Assembly: GCA_029204225.1 (NCBI GenBank)
Contig: CM055095.1
Coordinates: 22,889,542-22,953,541, forward strand
Length of the DNA: 64,000 nucleotides
Direction: 5' to 3'
Source of the DNA: Diphasiastrum complanatum
Taxonomy: Eukaryota; Streptophyta; Lycopodiopsida; Lycopodiales; Lycopodiaceae
Shown in pieces: positions 58,209 to 64,000 of this stretch. Every line of letters starts with the position of its first letter. The first letter of the stretch is position 1. Under the pieces are notes generated by a model. That model was not told the origin of the DNA. It saw only the letters and a program-made list of their open reading frames with translations, and did no database searches. Position numbers and translations under genes: made by a program.

Positions 58209-60117
58209 ATGGCAACCTCAATTGGAGTCATGTTGGAAGCCAATGATAGGCTTACCTCAAGTAACTATTCATTATGGAAAGTGAGGATGGAGTCACTTCT
58301 TGAGATGAATGATGTTTTGGATATTGTTTTAGGTTTGGAGGAGAGATCAGCAACACAACAAGATCAATTGAGGTATGACAAGAGGGCCAAGAAGGCTCTA
58401 CACATGATAAAGATGAATGTTACCAATGAACTTCTCAAGGAAGTTGGTAAGTGCACATCATCTTTGGAAGCTTGGAATTCATTGAAGAAGCTTTATGAAT
58501 CCAAGTCTACTTCTAGAGTGTTGACTCTAAGAAGGCAAATCTTTTCTTGTTTGCAAAATAATGAAGAAAGTCCAAGTACTTTTGTTTTGAGAATGAAAGC
58601 ATTGAATGATGAGTTAGCTTGCATAGATGAAAGCATTAAGGAAGGAGAACTTATTCAAGTGATTCTTAATGGCTTGTTGGATGCTCATGCTAACATTGTT
58701 CAAAGTATTTCTATTCAAAAGACTTTTCCAAGTTTGATGGATCTTCAAGAGATCTTGATCAATGAGGACTATAGGCTTCAAGCAAGAGGTGGATCTACAT
58801 CGACACGTCAAGAGGATGCTATGTTCACAAAGGGCAAATTCAAGGGCAAAACCAAAAGCAAGTGGTCTAAAGGGCAAGATCAAGTGGATGCTTCTTCAAG
58901 TGGCAAAAAGAAGGATAGATCAAAGCTCAAGTGCTTCTATTGTGGCATCAATGGACACTTTGCAAGTGAGTGCTACAAGAAGAAGAGAGATCAAGGAGAC
59001 AAGCAAGGTAATCTTACTCTTGATGAGGATGGTTTGGATGTGCAAGATGCAAATGATGATGCTTTTGTGATGTCTTCATGTATGCTTGCTAATGATGGAG
59101 ATCTAGATCCTTGGTGGATTGATAGTGGAGCAAGTTCACACATGACCTTTCACAAAGGGTACTTCACTTCTTTGTTGGCATATGGAGATGACACGAGGGT
59201 GATCTACACGACCAATGATGGTGAGTGTGCAATCAAAGGGATTGGCACAATTCCTATTTCTCTCTCTACAAATAGGAATGTTCATTTGGAGGATGTCTTG
59301 TTTATTCCATCTATTACCAAGAATTTGCTTAGTGTGAGTCAAATGCTAAGTAAGGGCCTCAAGGTGGAGTCTGATGGAGATGCTTGTTTGATCAAAAGGA
59401 AGGATGCCTTGATTGGAAAAGGTAAAAGGCAAGGGAAGTTGTTCAAACTTGATGCTTGTGTTATTGCTAACCAAGTTGGATGTGTTGCAAGGGAGCAAAT
59501 TTCTATTCAAGAGGTTTGGCACAAAAGGATGGGACACTTCAACTTCAAGTCATTGGAGGTAATGGCAAGGAAGAAGGTTGTGATTGGTCTTCCAAGCTCC
59601 TTAAGTGATGACAAGCATGTTTGTGAGTCTTATGCTTTGTCTAAGTCACATAGACTACCTTATACTAGATCTATTTCTAGATCTACAAAGCCTTTTCAAC
59701 TTGTACATTCGGATATTCATGGATTTACTACAATTAGCAATAGTGGAGCTAGGATGTATGTAACATTCATTGATGATTTTAGTAGATTTTGTTGGATCTA
59801 TCTACTAAAGAGCAAGGATGAAGTGTATGATGTCTTTGTCAAGTTCAAGAATGCAAGGGAGAACCAATTCTCCACAAAGATCAAGTGCTTGAGAGGTGAC
59901 AATGGTGGTGGAGTACATATCTAACAAGTTCAAGGCCTTTTGTGATGAGCATGGGATCAAGAGGGAGTATACAACATCAAGGACCCCACAACAAAATGGA
60001 GTGGCTGAAAGGAAGAATAGAACTTTATGTGAAAGTGCTAAAGCTATGAGGTTAAGTGCTAATCTTGACAAACCATTTTGGGATCAAGCTTTGTTGTGTG
60101 CCAATTTCTTGTGCAAG
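58209..60117 (+). pseudogene. Copia gag-protease-integrase, RT and RNase H deleted
   Basis: A single frame from ATG 58209 runs 571 residues. Gag has 'MIKMNVTNELLKEV' and 'ILNGLLDAHANIVQS'. The CCHC knuckle 'CFYCGINGHFASEC' covers residues 242-255, and protease 'DSGASSH' covers 305-311. Pre-integrase 'WHKRMGHFNFKSLEVMARKK' starts near residue 437, with 'CESY' where a second Cys is usual. The integrase core has 'FIDDFSRFCW' (Asp522). One extra G in a GGT run near 59910 breaks the frame at 'LRGDNGGG'. The +1 frame then continues with 'SRTPQQNGVAERKNRTLCE' and 'PFWDQALLCANFLC'. At 60117/60118 coding sequence meets the first base of the 3' LTR. Confidence 0.9.
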
Positions 60118-60683
60118 TGTGAAAGATTCAACTAGTTTCGTCACATTTTGCAATATTTTCATATTTGGCATATGGAGGCCAAAACTTGTTTTAGACTTAG
60201 AGGTTGACTTTTCAAAGTTCATTAGTCTAAATTTCATTTGAATAAACACTTTTTGAAAGTGTGGGAAAGATAGAATGCGAGTTTGAGTAGATTCAATTTG
60301 AATAAGTTGGGTACATTGAATCTAGACCCAAAATTGGTAGGGTTAGCATTTTGGTGGGAAAGCCAAGTGGCCAAATAGGGTTTGGACCTGTTATAAAAGG
60401 ATGTAACTCATGGAGAGAGTCATCTTCTCTCTTCTCTATTTCATTTCGTGCTTATACATGGTTCTCTTGGGTTCTACTATCCATTGGTGCACTATCTTGG
60501 TGATTGCTTGCAATTCTATGTGTAGAATGATCTATATTTGCTATTTTGGATCCACACGTGTGAAATACAGTAGCTTGCTGGTTTTGTACGGACAGCAACA
60601 GTACATAATCATTTCATTCAAGTTTGATCAAGTTATATTAGTGTTTGCATCTCAAATTGTGTGTAGATGCTGATTTTTCTACA
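60118..60683 (+). mobile_element. Complete copia LTR, 566 bp
   Basis: Starts TGTGAAAG and ends TCTACA, the TG...CA termini of LTRs. The start equals the LTR start after a polypurine tract at 19044. The end equals the LTR-leader junctions near 17207 and 29055. It contains TATAAAA at 60392-60398 and a perfect CACACGTGTG palindrome at 60553-60562. Related copies: 17094-17207, 18955-19044, 29055-29470 and 57694-57737. Confidence 0.88.
60392..60398 (+). promoter_or_regulatory. LTR TATA box
   Basis: TATAAAA followed by GG, about 275 bases into the LTR, the usual place for the retrotransposon core promoter. The same box is conserved in the LTR copy at 29358-29364 (minus strand). Confidence 0.65.
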
Positions 60684-60775
60684 TTAGTGAAATTGGTAGT
60701 GTATTTCTCTTTTTAACCAAAGATCATTCAAGTAGATTGGATCTTAAGGATCTGAAATCTTTCACAAACAGCACA
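60684..60775 (+). mobile_element. Copia leader fragment after LTR
   Basis: TTAGTGAAATTGGTAGTG and 'tgtatttctctttttaacc' match the sequence following the LTR at 29055 (minus strand). The leader stops near 60775, where minus-strand protease sequence begins. Confidence 0.65.
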
Positions 60776-61750
60776 TATGTGAAGAAGCTCCACTATCTAT
60801 GTACCAAGCTCCATCTTTCTTGAAAGGTGATGAAGAAAAACTGGACACCATAAGTGACCCTTCTCCACTTGCAACAGAATCTTCTTCAATCTCTTTGGAG
60901 AGATTAGCTTGCTTGAGTTGGTTTTTCTTCTTAAAGCAATTAGAGGCATAGTGCCCCTTCTTGCCATAGAAAAAACACTTCACTTTCTTCTTCTTGGTCT
61001 TCGAAGTAGAAGGATGAGATGAATCATTCTATCCACCATCTTTGTCTCGATCTTTGGCTCTGTCTTTGTTGGATGCTTGAGAGAACTGGTTCTTACTCCT
61101 TCCTTTATGCTTGTCTTTGACAAACAGGGCTTTGTCACTTCCACCATGCTCGAGTTTGTTCATCTTGGATAGTTTATAGCGTTGCCTAGATTCTTCAGAA
61201 ATAAGAATTCCTTGGAGAGTTTCTAGATTAGGCAACTCCTCCTTAAGGCAAAAGACTGAACAAGATTATCATAGTCATCTCTCAAGCCATTTAAAATGAC
61301 TTGAACTAGCTCATCTTGGTTAATTGTAACACCAACACAAGAAAGCTCTCTATGTAAATCTTTAACTCTCAGAACATAGTTTGATGCACTCTCTTCACTT
61401 CTTTGAAAACTTTAGAAAATCTGATTCCTAAGAGTGAGTATTCTAGAAGTATTCTTTGCTTCATAGATGGACTTAAGTGCATCCCAAGCTTCTTTGGCTG
61501 TAGTGCAAGATCCTATCTCTCTCAAAATTTCATTAGATACATTCATCTTAATGAAATGTAGAGCCATTCTAGCTCTCTTCCTATACTTAGGAATTTCAGT
61601 TTGTGCTTGAGGCTCCTCCTCAACACCAAGCACAATGTCCATAACATTTTGGAGTATCAAAATAGACTCCATTCTGAACTTCCAAATTGAGTAATTAAAA
61701 GTATTTAGTCTTTCATTTGCTTCTAGAAGATATCCTCCTAGAGGTGCCAT
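60776..61750 (-). pseudogene. Copia gag and protease fragment, family B
   Basis: The ATG at 61750 starts 'MAPLGGYLLEANERLNTFNY', then 'KYRKRARMALHFIKMNVSNE' and 'AWDALKSIYEAKNTSRILTL'. A stop follows near 61412. Reading in other frames gives 'YVLRVKDLHRELSC' and 'LVQVILNGLRDDY'. The knuckle is 'CFFYGKKGHYASNC', in which the second Cys has become Tyr. Protease 'WYIDSGASSHMC' lies near 60790. The sequence ends there, opposite a plus-strand copia leader. It belongs with the gag at 21641-22600. Confidence 0.85.
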
Positions 61751-62270
61751 TTAGATGAAGACTTCATAGTTATTGGACTGCAATATTTTTGAGCTTGTTC
61801 CAATCAGACTTAAAGTTGCTGCTCTCTTTCACTATATGTATTTTCAAGGATATTCTACCTTCCTATGTAAAACACTTGCAACTGTATTTGAGAAGGATCT
61901 CAAATATTCCACAAGACAAGATTATCTAGATCAGACACACAAAGTGAATTGTGAACTATTGACACTCAGAAGGCTCAAAGGTGTTCAATTACTTCAAACT
62001 TAGTCTTGATCTTCAGTTTCTTGTGAAGGATGCTCAAAACAATGGATTCAGAACAAAGCAAGATTGAATCAAATCAAAATGCAATCACTCAAATTTTGGA
62101 CCTATCCCTATCATCTTTAAGAGCCTATAACTCTTGATAGGCACATCAGATTGATTTGGTTTCAATTTCTATGGAAAGTACAGATCATAAGCTTTCCATC
62201 AAGCTATAACACCACTATCTTTGGATCTACAAGCAAGGAGGCAAAACTACAGTTAAAAATGATGCCAAAA
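61751..62270 (-). other. Probable leader of the minus-strand copia element
   Basis: Non-coding sequence upstream (minus strand) of the gag ATG at 61750. No LTR, primer site or gene recognised before the gypsy integrase begins at about 62273. Confidence 0.4.
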
Positions 62271-62272
62271 CT

Positions 62273-63175
62273 GTGGCAAAGTTTTTGTTTCAAAACATCA
62301 TCTCCCTTTGTACACTTATCGATATGAAAGAGGAGATTTCTCTCTCTTGGGGAATGATAAAACCTTTTATACTACTTTATTTACTAATCTTGTGGAAATC
62401 TATAACGACTAGGCTACCAAAACGTCATCACCTGTTATGGATGTCCCTTAGAACTTGTAAGTGACAGGGGAACCCACTTTCTTAATCAAATCATCGAAGC
62501 TATGTTATCGTATTTTGCCATCACATATCGTCAAACCACTCCGTATAATCCTGAAGCAAATGGACTTACTAAGCTAACGAAATTTTGTGCAAAATTCTGA
62601 ACAAAGTGACAGAAACACATTCTTTTGATTGAGATCAGACGTTACCATCTGTTTTATGGGCATATAGAACTGTCGAGAAAATCACAACTAGGCAGACTCC
62701 ATTACCTTGTATATGGAATGCACCCGATACTACCCATAGAATTTGAAGTTCCAACCTTTCGCATTGATAATGTGGAACGAATGGATAAAATGATAGCCTC
62801 TAAGAGCGAATGATTGCACTAACGCAATTGGAGGACGACCGTCAATAGCATTAATTCAAAATTTAAATGAAACAGAGGATGGACACATTTCCACCATTGT
62901 CCGTAATCAAGAGATGATCATCACAAAGGGATTCTACTGTCGTGCACTAGGCTTGCCTATGGACGGTAGTATCCCAGTTACCAAGCCTGATTTTATCACC
63001 CGAAGCATAATTTTTCACGAGGAAGCGTATCTGAAGAAGAGGGGATATAAACTTATATTAGAGACCCCAATCTCAAGAGCTTCGTCCATTTTGCTCTTGC
63101 TTCAATCTTCTTATCGGCACAAGATTATACAATTTCTAATAAAATTATGGGATACCTGCTCAGAGCCTTGAGCTA
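62273..63175 (+). pseudogene. Ty3/gypsy integrase C-terminal half
   Basis: 'AKFLFQNII' at the start matches 'ARFLYENI' of the plus-strand gypsy at 43.5 kb. Unrelated sequence intervenes until about 62425. Across several frames come 'CPLELVSDRGTHFLNQII' (second catalytic Asp), 'YNPEANGL' (Glu position), 'LPSVLWAYRT' and 'LVYGMHPILPIEFEVPTFRI'. A C-terminal extension to about 63170 includes 'EDGHISTIVRNQEMIITKGF'. Several frameshifts. A different family from the 38-44 kb element. Confidence 0.75.
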
Positions 63176-63189
63176 CCAGAGTTAGCTCC

Positions 63190-64000
63190 TTCCATCAAGG
63201 GCAACTCTCATATGCGAACATCAAAGGAGACCTCTACTAAGATCGCATCCTCATCCTCAACACAACAGAATGCGAGTTCAATAAGGATGTCCTCTCCTTC
63301 ATCGCAGTACAAGCCACTCTCCAGCGGCGAAAAAGTTCAAGAACCAGAGGAAGAGGTGGAAGAAGATACCGAAATTGTTGTTGAGCGAGAGCAAATGTAG
63401 GTCGATATTCAGCCAGAGCTTACACATGAAGATCAAGACATTCTTGATATCCAGCAGGAAGAGGATGATGATGTTGAGCCAGTAGTCCTTGACGAAGAGC
63501 TATATTTGAAGACCTTCGGGATGTTGCTAGCAGACACCTAGATATCCATCCAGCATTTCATGAATCTGAAAAAGGTTTCATGGAAGCTGGGGAGCAAGTA
63601 CGACACTATGCGTGCAAAACTTATTCAGAAGGATGAGGAGCTGCAAGCAAAAAAAAATCAGAGTTGTCCCAGAAGATCAAAGAGTTTGAAGAAGCTCAAA
63701 ATGAAAAAAAAAAACAAAAAGACATAGCCCTAGAGGAAGCCCAAGGCAGATTCGATGTAGAGGCGCTGGAGGCAATGCAGAATTATTCTAATCAATTTGA
63801 GAATGAAAATTCATTGCCTAAACATCAACTCCAGACCCTACAAGCCTCACTCTAGGAAGAAAGACATGCTCGTGCGTCTCTCCAAAGCATTAACAAAGAT
63901 CTGCAAGATACATTGAAGGACGTCGAGGCTATTCAAAAGCAACTGAAGGACTCTATTCTACAATTGAGAGTTTAACAAAAATGCTAAAGCAGGGGAATCA
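63190..64000 (+). pseudogene. Broken coiled-coil-like frame, unrecognised
   Basis: The frame begins near 63212 with a Ser/Thr-rich stretch, then acidic 'PEEEVEEDTEIVVE' and, after a stop at 63398, 'HEDQDILDIQQEEDDDVEPV'. From 63600 a Glu/Lys/Gln-rich helix-like part has 'KIKEFEEAQNEKKKQKDIAL' and, after another stop, 'LKDVEAIQKQLKDSI'. The heptad-like pattern suggests a coiled coil. It follows the gypsy integrase by about 20 bases, so it may be an extra frame carried by that element. It continues past the window. I cannot name a family. Confidence 0.4.

Overview
This is nuclear DNA of a land plant. Two host genes are interrupted by short GT-AG introns, and both are plant-type: a PLATZ zinc-binding transcription factor and ribosomal protein eL33 (RPL35A). 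Almost everything else is decayed plant LTR retrotransposon with tRNA-iMet or tRNA-Asp primer sites. Two genes in 64 kb and heavy nesting point to a large, repeat-rich genome. The eL33 protein departs at both ends from the form I know in flowering plants, so a fern or other non-flowering plant is possible; that is only inference.

Layout: 0.3-1.65 kb, Ty1/copia remnants on opposite strands; 1.65-1.9 kb, a tRNA-derived SINE candidate; about 3.8-6.1 kb, a Ty3/gypsy LTR, primer site and leader with an odd GAATTC repeat array; 6.1-9.0 kb, copia pol plus 3' LTR; 11.37-12.63 kb, PLATZ gene (minus strand); 15.4-16.2 kb, a degenerate short repeat; 17.8-18.8 kb, a fold-back repeat cluster; 18.95-22.6 kb, copia fragments; 22.56-22.94 kb, an inverted repeat around a C/CT microsatellite; 23.4-28.4 kb, minus-strand Ty3/gypsy; 28.9-32.0 kb, minus-strand copia with a solo LTR inserted; 32.07-32.76 kb, a direct duplication; 33.3-36.3 kb, a copia element whose pol half lies inverted against its gag half; 36.6-37.15 kb, a minisatellite; 38.1-43.9 kb, plus-strand Ty3/gypsy; 47.9-50.0 kb, eL33 gene (minus strand); 51.2-53.1 kb, plus-strand copia with LTR and primer site; 53.9-57.7 kb, minus-strand copia; 57.7-60.7 kb, plus-strand copia with a well-defined 3' LTR; 60.8-61.8 kb, minus-strand copia gag; 62.3-64 kb, plus-strand Ty3/gypsy integrase and a coiled-coil-like frame.

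Only the two host genes look functional. The retrotransposons have stops, frameshifts, deletions and, in one reverse transcriptase, a lost catalytic aspartate. They act as a record of rearrangement rather than a pathway. No prokaryotic features (operons, CRISPR, ribosome binding sites) are present. All family calls were made by reading motifs, without database searches.
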